Below, piece by piece: positions 1 to 11,782 of a DNA stretch of 64,000 nucleotides. Made by a program: the position numbers and the translations under genes. The stretch comes from Narthecium ossifragum. Its lineage: Eukaryota > Streptophyta > Magnoliopsida > Dioscoreales > Nartheciaceae. The notes beneath the pieces are model-generated. The model saw only the letters and a program-made list of their open reading frames with translations. It was not told the origin of the DNA and searched no databases. The stretch is from positions 7,864,871 to 7,928,870 of the forward strand of contig OY986966.1 of assembly GCA_963920575.1 (NCBI GenBank), written 5' to 3'. Numbering within the stretch: the first letter of the stretch is position 1; each line of letters begins with the position of its first letter.

Positions 1-1220
1 TCCGGATTTCTACATTAATCCCTAGTTAGAGGCGATGAAATCTTATCAATTCGACGTCCAAACGATGTCGAATTGGAAATCAAACTTGGGCAAACGTATA
101 TTAGCATACTAGGAACATGCAGCCCAAGAATCGGATTAATCTAATGGCTAATCTTCCCGGAATTCACTAATCAATTCGCTAATTTCGGTCTCGTCGCAGA
201 TTTGAAGAATAATCACCATAAATCGTAAAAAACTCTGAAAATTATGAAATCAGCGGCAATTGAAAGTAGATTCAAAGATCTACAACTCTCGTGTTGATGA
301 TCAAACGAGATTATGCACGTATGAGCCACGATCTGAGCTTGAACGGCTCAGCTCGCAGAAAAACAGAGCATCAATAAAATCAAGGAAAAACATGTATAAA
401 TCCAACTTAAATCCAAGATAAAATCCTACCAAGCTCATATCAGTTACTAAGCATGCTTAGAGGGACTAATTAACACACATAAGAAAATAGATCAAACAAT
501 CAAACCCTAGATCTAGCTCAATCCAAAGATCTAGGTAGAAACCCTACCTTAAACGCAAATCCAAGCTTCAATCCACCGCGATCCACCATCCACCGTCGTC
601 TCCAGCTCGCCGGAGAGCCGCCGGAGGCCTCCCATAGCCGCAGCCGTCGCCGGAGAAGGAAGAGGGCTGTCCGCGGAAGAGAGAGGGGAGGAAGTAGAAG
701 GAGGAGGGGACCTCGCTGCCGCCTCCATGCCACCGGGGAAGGGACGGGATCGCCGCGGGAGAGAGGGAGGGTAGCCGCGGGAGAGAGAAGGAAAGCAAGG
801 AGGAGGAGGGGAGGGCACGGGATGGCAGGGAAGAGGAAAAGAAGGAAGAGAAAGAGAAAGGAAAAGAAAGAGAGAAAAGGGGAAAAAGGAGAGAGTGAAA
901 GTAAGTAGGAGAGAGAAGAGGGTTAAGCACTTAAGCGGCTTAGCCGGTTCAGACGAGCCAACTGATCGGACTGAATCCGATCAGGCTCCAAGTTGCGATC
1001 TTTACTGGATTTACTCAATCACGTACATCAATCAAGGCCGTGTGTACACTACGCGGGTGTGAAACTGACCGTCAAGGCACAATTTACCAAATTCCCCTTG
1101 GGGTCCAAAAGCAGCGATACAATCAACCGATCGCACCCCAAGTCTAACCGGGCCAAAACCAACCAAGCCAAGCCCTCGACCCAACGCGGTCGGACCGGGT
1201 TAGAGGAGCGGGTCCTCACA
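1..1220 (-). mobile_element. Family-1 LTR, partial (5' end of the LTR at 1220)
   Basis: Read on the minus strand, this starts TGTGAGGACC at 1220 and shares a diagnostic block at about 1025-1110 with the copies at 1736, 17900-18074 and 53682 (CCCCAAGGG, AATTT, then a CACACCCGCGTAGTG-type motif). A purine-rich stretch at 640-905 corresponds to the pyrimidine-rich segment of the other copies. The LTR runs off the left edge, so its far end and target duplication cannot be seen. Open reading frames across 518-930 are products of the low-complexity GA/CT sequence and are not genes. Confidence 0.75.
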
Positions 1221-1735
1221 CTTGGGCTACCCATGACTAGGCAGTTATGAATGATGTGGCAGCTCATTACCTCCTAGTCAACAGTTACTACTGACGTGAC
1301 GACCCTTGAGCTTCCCAAGTGGAGGTTACAGGTGATGGCAGCCCATTACTGGGTTGTTACCTGTGACATGGTAGCCCATAACTGATGGCGACCCTTGAGC
1401 TTCCCAAGTATGAGCGGGCAAGCATAGATCAGAGGCGAAAAATGAATGATGTCTCTTATTTGATCCATTAGCAATATGCAATAGGAACTTAAGTAGGAAT
1501 TATTGATCAATTCTCTTCTTTCACCTCATTTCTATCTTCGTTGCTTTCTTTTCTGATGAGATTTGATCTGTACGCCTATCACAGTCTCTCTCAGAAAATA
1601 AGATTTAGTCTCTTTCAGAAAATAAGATCAAGTCTTTCAAGGAGGATAATTTCCTTGGGGGGGGGGCGATAGAGAGGGGTGGGGACGCGAGGAGGGGGAG
1701 AGTGACGGGGAGAGGAGGCGGAGAGGGAGGAAGGC
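1221..1735. other. Spacer between two head-to-head family-1 LTRs
   Basis: About 515 bases separate the divergent LTR heads at 1220 (minus) and 1736 (plus). A 20-bp word beginning GACCCTTGAG occurs at 1301-1320 and again at 1390-1409. A G run lies at about 1658-1667, followed by a GA-rich tract. I recognise no gene here. Confidence 0.5.
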
Positions 1736-3751
1736 TGTGAGGACATGTCCCTCTATTCCTGTAGCTCGTTGTTGACCACAAGGGCAATTTGGTAAATTGT
1801 GCCTTGTCGGTTAGTTTCTCACCCGTGTACGTACACAACCTCTGATTGATGATTTTGTTTGACTAGATCCGTTTAGGGTTTTTTTGACCTGTAGATCGAT
1901 CCAAGCTAGTGTTGAATCGATCCAGCTAGGTCTTGGATCGATCCGGATACTGTAGCATGTCGGCGTCTTTCTTCCTTGAGAGGACGGCCGTCGTGGCCGT
2001 CGCTCTCCGCTGTCAGGGGAGAGAAGACTTTCTCTCCTTTGCTTCCCCTTTTCCCCTCCTTCTCTGGCTTTCCCCCTCCCTTTCCTTCCTCTTCCTCCTC
2101 TTCTCCTTCTCTGCTGCTTCCTTCTCTTTTCTTCTTCTTCCGCGGCTCTGCTTCCCCTGTTTCTGGCTGAACCTTCTTCTTCACCGTTCTCCCTCCTACG
2201 ACCACCATTTTGAGCGTTTGAAGGCTCGTTGGAACCGTGGCAATATGAGGAAGATCTTTGGTGTGGTTTGAAGCTCTGTTTGTGACCGGTTTGTGGGGAA
2301 TCAGCCGAGGATTGTATTTCCGGTAGGTGTTCTACCTACGTGAGTTGTTTAATGGGTTTCTCTTAATCTAGCCGTTTGATCTTGCTGTTTTTTATGTGGT
2401 TGGCTTTCTCTTACTTAGTATAATTTCTGGTTTAAGTTTCATATGCTTTGGTTGAGATTTTAGTAGGATTTAAACATGTTAAACCTCGGATTTTTTCGGT
2501 TTTGCTATTCCTGAAGAACAGCCAACTTACGGCGCGTTTTTCGGTCAATACAAGCATGATATTGACCTATGATGAACATGAGAGTTGTAGATCTCTGCGT
2601 TATCTTTCCATTCCAGCTTATTTCGTATTTTTTCGATTTTTCTACGAATTGTGGTGATGTTTCTCGTGGCCTGCGACGAGACTGATCCGAAGCTGGTATG
2701 AAGCTGTTTGGATCGATCCAAATGTTCCGGATCGATCCCAAAGCTGACTGATGGTGTTTTATGGACTATTTTTAGTGGTTTTGATTAGCGTTTTCCCGGT
2801 AATCGAGCCGTTGGATGTTTTTTTATCTTGGATCGATCCCGGTTCCACCCAAGATGGTCTGTTCACTGAGGGCAAGTCGGATCGATCCAGTGTTTCCCAG
2901 GAACAGTGTCTGAGGGTAGCAGAGAATGGCTTTCTTGGTTTTTCCGAGTCGGATCGATCCGAGGGCAAGTGGAATCGATCCGAGTGTGTTGGATCGATCC
3001 AACGTACAACAAAAAGCGGTTTTGGTGGTTTTGCCCGCAGGGCTTGCCTTGATAGTTTGTTTACCGCTGTAATGGCATGTTTAGTGATATTGCTATAAAC
3101 TGCTGTATGTTACCGCTTTGTGGTTGAACCGGGAGTGTGATGACTCCCGGGATTGTGTAGAATAAATGGGCTGACTGTATGCCCTTTACCGCTGTAATGG
3201 CATGTTTAGTGATATTGCAGGCTTAGTACCAAGGACCCCATAAATCCCGTCAATAACCCGAAGGGTACCTGTCCAAAGTACGTCATAACTCAGTACTTGG
3301 CACAGAGTTAGTTCAGTTGCAGTTTCCCCTTCCTTGTGTGTGTCGTAGAGTAGAACCCTACTGAGCTTAGTGCTCACTCCTACCCGGGCGGCGTTTGCAA
3401 GTGCAGGTACCAGCTCTCCTTCGATGGGCCCCAGTTGCTCGTCCTGCGGTGGCGCGACGACAACAGAGCATGTTTGAGGGCTAAGATAGCTTCTGTTGTG
3501 CCTTCCGGGAGACCTCTGTTGATGTAACCTTTTATGAGTTTTATAACATCTTTTGTACTTGAGGACTGTTTATGTAAGTCTTGATGTAACTCTGATGTAT
3601 GTGCAGCTTTGTAATAGCATATGTTAGATTTACTTCTGTCCTCTGACTGCTTGTTGTAACTGTTTCCGCCAGTTGTTGTTAGTAGATGTAGGAAACCCCC
3701 CCCCCCCCTCGTGTCACGGTCCGGATGGGTTTTCTGGGCCGGGGCGCGACA
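1736..3751 (+). mobile_element. Family-1 LTR (solo or remnant), with an internal rearrangement
   Basis: It begins TGTGAGGACA and ends GGGGCGCGACA. It is collinear with the LTR at 53682-56047: the GGCTCGTTGGAACCGTG word, the GGTTGAACCGGGAG block and the Gly/Arg-rich-looking 3' end match in order. No pol reading frame adjoins it. The five bases on each side (AAGGC and GGGGT) do not match, so a clean target duplication is missing. About ten GATCGATC-type palindromes lie at 1880-3000. A 63-bp segment at 3220-3282 is inverted relative to the 53682 copy. A run of ten or more C residues precedes the 3' end near 3700. Confidence 0.75.
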
Positions 3752-5560
3752 GGGGTGATGCGATCACGAATTGGAGGCGGCACACTTCTTGATCGCGGTG
3801 GCAGAGTTGGAGGGGGGAGAAGAGGGGGAGGGGAGATGGAGAGGACCTCGGGGGAGATGAACGGGGGTGAGAGGAGGGGGAGAGGGAGGTGGGCGACGAA
3901 ATTAGATTTGAGCTTAGGGTTTGAGTCTTTGAATCATAGGGGTAAAAAAGTCATAAAATAATGCATATCAGACCATAACTGTACATAACTGTTTAAAATG
4001 GTGTTTGTATATTAAAACTAATGATAGTGGTGTACCAGTTAATAAGTTTACTTGTTTTGGTGTGAACACTAATTATCTATTTTTTTATTGTGTGCTAAGT
4101 AAAACTAGGAATAATTTGCATGATAAAGTTTATAGAAGCTTTAATTCACATCCTTGTAGCATTCTTTACTAAAATGAAGAAGGGATTTGTGATTGATATA
4201 TGTATATATATAAATATTGGAGAAATGAATACTTTAGTTCCCCTTATGAAACCGCCTCAAAAATATGTGCTTGATATCAAATGTATTATATAAAATATTA
4301 CGTATATACCCTCATACAAACATGCATGCGATCTTATACATGTGCTTGATATCAAATGTATTATATAAAATACACCTATAAACATTGAAAAATTCAAAAA
4401 TATGTCTCTCGTCCTCAAAGCGTTATCCGAACACAGTAAAATATCGATGTTGCCCTTAAACTCACAGGGTAGACTAAGCGCAAAATATAACATTTTACAG
4501 GGCTCCGTTAATGCCTTGAGGGCGGAGGAACATATTGTGAATTTTTTTATATTTGTATGAATATTTTTGTAATATGTTGAAATGTCAATGGTACATATGG
4601 AAAATCATAAGTTCATGGGGGGTGGAGGGAGTATATATGTCATAAATAATGTGGATCAAAACAATTCTGAAGTATGTAAAGAATGAAGAAAATCAGTATT
4701 GCTATTGTTTAAACGTCCTATTGGATATTATGAGTTATATAATATAAAGAAAATGCTAATGCAAAGCCAAGTTTAGGGCCTGCCCCCCTTCTATAAAAAA
4801 AAAGTGGAACTAAGTTTTACAAGAAACGAAGCTAATGAAAGTCCTTAAAATTGTTAAACTAAGTTTTACAAGAAACGAACCGAGTGCAAGTCTAGCTAAA
4901 AACTAGTAATCAAGGAGGAAAAAGAAAGTCAACTATATCTTAATGACTTGTCTTTCTGTCCATTTTAAGGCCTCAATTTTCAGATCTGCGCATCGAGACC
5001 TGATGGGTCATACGGACATGTTTATAGTTTTGGGTCAATCACATGGGTGATCATGCTCTTGGGTCTTTACTCCTGGATCTAGCCTCTCATAGGGTTTCCT
5101 TTTTGTTTTTAGCAAGCTCCTATTTTTTTCTGGTTCGTTTTTGTAGCATGTATGTAGTTTGTTTGTTCTCTTTTGCCCTCCTTGTTAGAACAGAAAATTT
5201 GACCGTTGACCGGGACTGTAATCAAGGTCAAAATCTATTTTCACATTCGAATATCAGGAGATTGTGATTTTTAGTTCTACTCCTTCGAATGATCGAATCA
5301 GAGGTGTTGGAGTGTACAAAGAAGTAATTTGGTTGATGATGAAGTTGATGGAAATGGAAAATGAAATGGAAAATGGAAAATGGGAAATGGAAGATGGAAA
5401 ATATGATGGTTCTATGGTAAATCTACTCCTAGGAAATTATAGATCTACTCCTAGGAAATTAATTATGGTAACACTACTCCTAAGAAAATATGATAATTCT
5501 ACTCCTATGGAAGAGATTAGTGTAGCACTACTCCTAGAAATGAAGGACGTTGCAGGAATT
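3752..5560. other. Gene-free stretch with short duplications and simple repeats
   Basis: I see no supportable gene. The start (3760-3900) is GA-rich, like the flank left of 1736. A 32-bp word (TGTGCTTGATATCAAATG...) is directly repeated at about 4266 and 4341. A word beginning AACTAAGTTTTACAAG repeats at about 4808 and 4857. Position 4620-4640 has a GGAGGGAGTA motif resembling one end of a Stowaway-type MITE, but I could not find the other end. Positions 5340-5400 are (ATGGAAA)n-like, and 5400-5540 repeats CTACTCCTA about five times. Confidence 0.4.
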
Positions 5561-6480
5561 TAAAAGAAAGATAAACTTCATTGCTGAATTTAGAAGGCTA
5601 CATTGATAATAAATGTAAAAGACTACATGAAGATAAAAAGCTGGTTTGCTTTGATGGCCGGGGCAGATTTTTCTTCTTCCTCTTGGCTATTTATAGAGTT
5701 TCTAGTAACCACTTTTGAACTGTCAGAAACTGCCTTGAACTACTCTGAACTGCTCTGAACTGCATAACTGGGCGATATCTTCAGCTATTTACGAAACTGC
5801 CATCAGGTAAAGCTTCTTGTCTTCTACTACGATTTGGCTGATGATGACCTTAGAATTTGGTGAAACTCTGAATATAAAAGTTGTAGGTCTTCGAATTATC
5901 TTTCCATCGGTCTAAAAACCAAGTCATTTGGACATCGTATGAGAAAATTATCGTCAAAATGGTCGAAACACATCGATGTCTTATTAAAATAATCAGCCAA
6001 AATATGGCCGATAGACTTTTGGCCGATAGAGAATCTGGCCGATAGAGAAACTGACCGATTGAATTTGGACATTTGGTTTTATTTACCAGTTTGTCACTAA
6101 ATACTTTGACTATTAATTTGATACATCAAATGACCGAATTTGGAGATGACATCAACAGCAAAGTTGTAGATCTTTTCGTCCTCTTTCTAATGGTTTAAGA
6201 ATCGGTCAGTTTGGACACTTGGTGTAAAAGTTATGATCAAAATACTCTAATTGTGTCAAAACCAAAGATATGAACGATTTGATGTAAATTCCGTCTTATT
6301 TACTAAATTACCATCGATCTTGCCAATCACTCAAATGGCCATTATTATGGCTAACACTCCTATACCCCTTTTGCTAGCTATTTCTGGCTTAATTGTTCAA
6401 AAAAAAAAAGTAGGGTTTTCTCAAATCCTTTCACCTATTGCCAAAATAATACTTATAAGGTAGGAAAATCTCTTTCATTT
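5560..6480 (-). repeat. Possible LTR fragment, minus strand
   Basis: A TATA-like CTATAAATAG lies on the minus strand near 5690. The tract has the 'GTTGTAGATCTTTCC' style of phrase (about 5880-5910 and 6160-6190) that also appears in the LTRs at 1736 and 10210. A GGCCGATAGA word repeats at 6010-6050. I could not locate TG/CA ends or a target duplication, so the assignment is tentative. Confidence 0.3.
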
Positions 6481-6499
6481 AATATCAATTTAAGACCTA

Positions 6500-6850
6500 A
6501 TGGTTTCAATCTGCTACCAAATCATCATTGATGACAGCGATAACCGTGAAACCAACACTGATTTTTGCATATATGTGGTCCAAGAAGATGGATGGATGGT
6601 CAAAGCCAGGACAACGGCGAATTCTCTAAAGATGCGGAACTTTTGGCGGTGGAACGCGCACTGCGTGAGGCATGGATTCAAGTGAAAGAAGAAGCTACTG
6701 ATTGAATCAGACTCCAACGTGTCGTGAGTCATTTGAATGGGAGGGAATCGTGGGCACCTCATCTGGAGTACAGACTATGCCAGATTTGGGCCCTGTCATG
6801 TCAATTTTATATTATGTAGATTTGGGTCTTGATCGAGTTGTTTAAAAAAA
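6500..6850 (+). pseudogene. Degenerate LINE-type RNase H fragment
   Basis: Conceptual translation with frame changes gives phrases typical of the C-terminal RNase H domain of plant LINE polyproteins: an E-A-x-A-V-E-x-A-L-R-E-A-W-like helix at about 6625-6680, then I-E-S-D-S-N-V at about 6700-6720. The frame shifts after about 6625 and is broken again near 6725, so no functional product is expected. The assignment rests on motif resemblance only. There are no identifiable ends or poly-A tail. Confidence 0.5.
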
Positions 6851-7204
6851 AAAACAATGGTTCGAAGATTCTAGAGTCAAATTTGAAAACTTTCTGTATT
6901 TCGTCGACACACGTGTTAAAATGGCCGGCCGTCTTCAATAAGACAAATGAAAGAAAATCTCTTTGGCAACAGTAAACATCACCGCCAGCCGGCAAGGTCC
7001 AAATCAGCAGCTAAATGACCCTCCTACGGAGCACGAAAACCAACCTCTCAAGACTCGCCACATCATTAAAAATAGGGGCACAATTGGAGCGTGGGGTCCA
7101 CTTTTAATCCTATGTGGCGGTCTCTGGTAGAGGAAATAAAGTGGCCCAGAAGGTTGTCTTGGATTCGAATTCTCTCATGGGACTTTGTGGCTGCGGTGTG
7201 AATA

Positions 7205-7591
7205 GGTCTCGGTTGATTGCGGGATAGGTTATCCCGGGATTAGAGGGAATGGAGATTAGTATCCTGAGATATGTATGGTATTTTATTGAAAAGTAATGAT
7301 AAATTAGTAATGTTTGGTTGAAAGATACGATTGGTTGAAAAGTAGGGATAATAAAATAATGATTGGTTGAAAAGTGAAAAAGTAGGGATAAAGTTGATGT
7401 GATTGGTTGAAAAGAAGAGAAAATGTAGTAATGATTGGTTGAAAAGTCCCTATAAAGTAGGGATAAAGTGAGGATAGAGATGGGGATAAAAGTAGGGATA
7501 AAAGTGGGGATTAGATAGTGTTTGGTTGTAATGCAGGAATAAAGTGGGCTTAACCCGGGATAAGAAATCCTTATCCTCCAACCAAACAAGG
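7205..7591 (-). mobile_element. Tourist-like MITE, copy 1 of 3
   Basis: About 387 bp with ends related by inversion: GGGATAGG...TATCCCGGGAT at the left, and TTATCC plus CCAACCAAAC at the right. The inside repeats GGTTGAAAAGTAGGGATAAAG. It is the same element as those at 23441-23846 and 46647-47049, in inverse orientation to the 23441 copy. The flanking TTA is visible on the right only; the left flank reads ATA. Terminal motif and TTA target suggest the PIF/Harbinger superfamily. Confidence 0.75.
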
Positions 7592-7656
7592 TTATGGGAC
7601 ATTGTGACTGCAAGGTCAGAAGTAAACATTCAATTTGCATATCGAAAAGAAACACT

Positions 7657-7991
7657 TTGGAGGCGTTTGATTGCTTGCATCAGTTGATGCTGCACTAGTT
7701 GATACTGAGTGTTTGGTTATTTGTATCAGTTGATGCAGTATTAGCTCGTTTTCTATTTGGTTGGTATGTATTGCATCAGTTGATACAACTGTTTTATCCA
7801 ATTCAATCCATCGTTTTCTGTTTAGTTGGTATGTGATGCATCAACTAATACTGCATCAATTGATGCAGTCAATTTTACTGCATCACATGATGTTGTATGA
7901 AGCCATCTTTTTGCATCAATTAATGCATCTGATCAATCAAACATGGATTTGAACCATGATGCTGCATCTGCTTGCAAGCAAACGCTCCCTT
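7657..7991. mobile_element. MITE-like element built of GATGCA repeats
   Basis: The left end (GGAGGCGTTTGATTGCTTGC) and the right end read on the other strand (GGGAGCGTTTGCTTGCAAGC) are inverted copies. The inside repeats GCATCAGTTGATGCA and its complement at least eight times, alternating with TTTGGTTGGTATGT. I saw no exact target duplication. There is no coding capacity. Confidence 0.5.
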
Positions 7992-8995
7992 AATAGAAGA
8001 CTCCTTCCATGTGAAATGGTCTAGGATTCGAATTCTCTTGTAGGACTGTGGCTGCAAGGGGACTGTCAGATTTAAAACTTCAATTTGGATTTTAAAAAGA
8101 ATTCTAGCAGGTTGGAAGGGTCTCACCTTCTAAATTTATCTTTGTAAAACATCATCTAACTTAAAACTATTGCAAATCAATATTATATATGTATACTTCA
8201 ACATATTTCTGTCTGCACCTATATAATGTTGGATCATTTGATAGCTATGGGGGAGTTTGAGATGATCATAATCTTCATTTACTTTTTGAAAGAAGTATAA
8301 TATAAATGATTATTGATATCAACCAATGAATAGACTTGCATGCATTAAAATATTGATTTTATGTAGATTTTTTGAACGAGGAGAATGGTAGTTCCGTCTC
8401 TGGAGCTCATTTTCAAACATTAGAGAAGATATAAAATCTTGATTATATAAACCTTTGAAGATTATAGAGGCAAAATTCAAATTTTTTTGTGCTGTATGGT
8501 TGGGGAATAAGTTTGCGGAATAAGTGATACTTATCCTAAAATAAGCACCATTTATTTCCACTTTGGAGTCAAACAACCCAGGGAATAAGGGGAGATAGGT
8601 TTGGGGTTATCACCGGTCAAACCCCTAATTTCTAGTTATCTATCCCGGTCAAAGTGGGAATTGGGAATTGGGTGGGGTTAAGGTGAGATTGAGTTAAGGT
8701 GTGTTAAGTAACTAATTAAATTTTGAATTTATTTTTACATGAATATGACTATAAAAATAAATATATTTATGTCATTATATCATGAATCTCAAGACAAATG
8801 CCATGATTCCCGAGACACATGTATAATATAATTGGGCTACGAATCATAATGTAAATAGGTACAACATAAGAGGTATAATTAAATTAATATAGTTGTGGCA
8901 CGAATCTTGAGACACATTGGTATAAATGTATTCGGGCACGAATCTCGATATACGTGACACAAATATCAAGGCATATGTGCGTGTGTATGTATATA
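7992..8995. other. AT-rich stretch without a gene
   Basis: I see no supportable gene. Positions 8490-8700 contain GGGGAATAAG, TTATCC and GGTCAAA phrases of the kind found in Tourist/Harbinger-like MITEs, but no paired ends. Positions 8780-8990 repeat a CACGAATCT phrase four times at roughly 55-bp steps. Confidence 0.35.
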
Positions 8996-9349
8996 TGTCA
9001 CACTCTAATCCAGAAAACTCATCCAATCCGGGGCGTGAGCGTTCAAAATCTACTCAATTCAGTTGTAGCGTATTATATTAAGATAAAACATCTAAAAACT
9101 TAACAATTGATATGGGGCAAGATTAGGGGTGTCCAAAAAGCCCAAATGCCCCGGCTCGGTACGGGCCGGCCCGGACCCGTTAGGGCCGTAGCCCGGTCTG
9201 GCCCGGGTGTTGGCTCTGCTGGACCGAGCTGATCCGGGTTCAGGGCCGGACCAGGGCCCATTAGTCTAAAACCCGGTCCGGCCCTGCCCGGTCCGGGTTT
9301 TAAACAAAAGATTTGGTCGGCCTTCAGAGCTGAAGCTTGTGACTGAGCT

Positions 9350-9497
9350 CTCAAACGGTCACATTGCAAATGTGATCGTTTGAGACCTGCTCTCAAACAG
9401 TCACATTGCTGATGTGACCGTTTGAGAGGTCTCAAACGGTCACCTGTGACCTGTGAGTCAGGTGACCGTTTGAGACTCCTGAGTCTCAAACGGTCAC
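9350..9497. repeat. Alternating inverted-repeat array, core AAACGGTCAC
   Basis: Three consecutive near-perfect hairpins occupy 9350-9384, 9392-9426 and 9431-9474. Each is a CTCAAACGGTCAC-type arm facing its complement across a short loop. A seventh half-site follows at 9485-9497. The array sits between the GGCCCGG-rich left end of the hAT element and the transposase start at 9734. That is where subterminal transposase binding sites or the promoter of such elements would lie. Confidence 0.85.
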
Positions 9498-10209
9498 ACT
9501 CCCTTTTTTTTCCTTATTTCTTTTTTAAGAAAAAACTATCTTTGATGGCTTCTTATATTTGAAAAAAATCTAAAAATAGAATAATTTTTTTTGATTTCAT
9601 CTCCAACCCAACTTCTATATAAATGAGCATTTTGATCTGATTTTCACCAACTCTTTCAATCAATTTTTCATCAAACTCTCTCATTTTCAAGCTCCTTATT
9701 CTCTAGCTCAATATTTTCTCTTCTCTTTTTCCCATGGCTTCTTCCTCCATCCAAGATAACAATCCTGAGGATGTGATCGAAATTGAAAGAGAAGAATGTG
9801 ATCAAGATAAAGTTCTTCCTTCTCCCCCGGAAGTTGCTTCAACCGTCGCCGGTGATGATCCAACACCTCCATCGAAGCGCACACGATCCGCAATTTGGGA
9901 GTTCTATGAAAGAAAGAAGATTAAAGATGCCAAAGGGACGATCATTGATATCAAAGCCACATGTTCGATATGCAAACAAATCTTGTCTGGCCATTGGAGA
10001 AATGGCACTAATCATCTAACCCGTCATATAGCAAAGCACAAGAAAGGTCAAGGAAGAGCTCAAGTTGACATTCGTCAATCTTTTCTTTCGCAATCGGCAT
10101 CTACCGGGAATTTAAGCACCTTCTCCTATGATCCGGTTTTTGCTAGAAAAATGCTGGTAAGGTATGTTGTTCGTAAAAATTTTCCTTTTAGTTTTGTTGA
10201 TGACGAGGA

Positions 10210-11782
10210 TGATCGCTCGCAAACGTTGTCGTTAAAATGTTGCTAACCTCAATCAAATCTTAAATTTATATCCTTGTTCAATCACTAATACTACTAAGTA
10301 GACTAGTGGTGAAATCCGGAGTCGAACCACAGGGAATTACTAGGAAAACCAAAATCGATTCTCAAAACTCTTGATCTAAACCAAACACTTCAATGATAGA
10401 TTGATCTAACTGAAATTATCTAAGAAAGCAAAAGAAAATATTAAGGTTTTAATCAGATGGAAAAAGATGTCTTAGAAAATACACAATCCACCCTAGTTTC
10501 ACCCTTAATCTTCCATAGTTATCATCTTAATCACTTATCTAAGTATTATGGATTGTATGGCTACAAGCTCACACGAATCCCTAAAAGAAGGTTTTATGTT
10601 TCATACGGCATAACCTATCTTTGTTTGGCATAAATCATCTTCGGTCCTACCATTATCTTAAGTTATTCTACTCCTAATGACCTTAGCATGACTTATCTTC
10701 ACGTAGCATAGATTATCTCAAAGGTAAATCACAAACCACATGCAAACTATCTCATGAATCTCTACAATCAAGTACAACCATCATGTAGGACTAATAATAA
10801 GTCAACGGAACTCTGTTCCTTCAACTCTATAATCATTAAAATCATATTCATGAGATTATACGTAGAGAAGTTCACAAAAATCCAACTAAGAAAGATCAAA
10901 AGTTACACTAGGGTTTCATGGTATTCCTAAGAACAAGAAAACTAGCCACTCATCTCTTGAAAATCAGCCATAGGTATAGAAGATGAAGCCGTCGATCCCC
11001 GCGGAAAGATCACCGTCTTCAAAACCCTAACCTTCTCCTCCAAAAGTGCTCCAAAAGATCCTTATTTTCGGCTGGAATAACCCTCTTATGTATCAGAAAC
11101 CATCAACCCCGGAATTAGGAGTTATATTTGGACTTAAACTCTAATTTCCCTAAATTTCGGGTCGCTGACATCATCAGAGCGATCGATCGGACTCAAACCG
11201 ATCGATCGGACTTCCCAGTTTGACTGGGTTAATAACTGCCACGTCATCAGCTTCCTTATTCTTCAATTCCTACTCGGAATTCTGATTTGTAATCAATTCT
11301 GAAGGTAATCTGTTCGGAATCTGAGAAAGTCTTCAACAGAAAGTTCTAGATCTGAAAGTGTTCTTTCATCTCCCAAAATTTCAGAATATTCTAATTAATG
11401 TAGAATATTTGGAGAATATTCTCTTCACCATCGACGGTGCAGCTTTCCAGCTTATGTATCTTCATGTATTCTTCAATTTTGCAATCACACCATCAGGAAT
11501 CTCGCAAAGTGTCCAACATGAACATTGTAGATCTTGAAGTCTTCTATCATGTACTAAATTTTCAAAACATTTGGACTTATACAGAATATCTGGCGAATAT
11601 TTTCCTAACAGGCGACGAAGCAGTCTTTATCAAATAAATTCATCTTCTTAGCCGAAACTCTTGTATTTCTTCTCAAAACCTATTTAAACCTGAAATCAAC
11701 TAACAAACTATTAAATACAAACACTCCAAGCCTAACAAAGGTAAATTAAGGGATTTAATTAGGAATAATTAGTGACTTATCA
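10210..11782 (-). mobile_element. Solo LTR inserted in the hAT transposase gene
   Basis: The 1573-bp element has TG...CA ends (TGATCGCTCG ... GACTTATCA). It is flanked by the perfect 5-bp target duplication GAGGA (10205-10209 and 11783-11787). Removing it and one GAGGA restores the transposase reading frame across the junction. The minus-strand 3' end contains a phrase around CTGTGGTTCGACTCCGG, which resembles the LTR ends of Tat/Ogre-like gypsy elements (inference). Two GATCGATCGG palindromes lie at about 11180-11210. There is no internal domain, so it is a solo LTR. Confidence 0.88.

Noticed and set aside
7110..7655. Minus-strand open frame of 181 residues
   Set aside because: It runs across a Tourist-like MITE; the same frame appears in the other two MITE copies and is explained by the DNA repeats.
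9100..9489. 129-residue open frame on the minus strand
   Set aside because: It is a translation of the GGCCCGG repeats and the AAACGGTCAC inverted-repeat array of the hAT left end.
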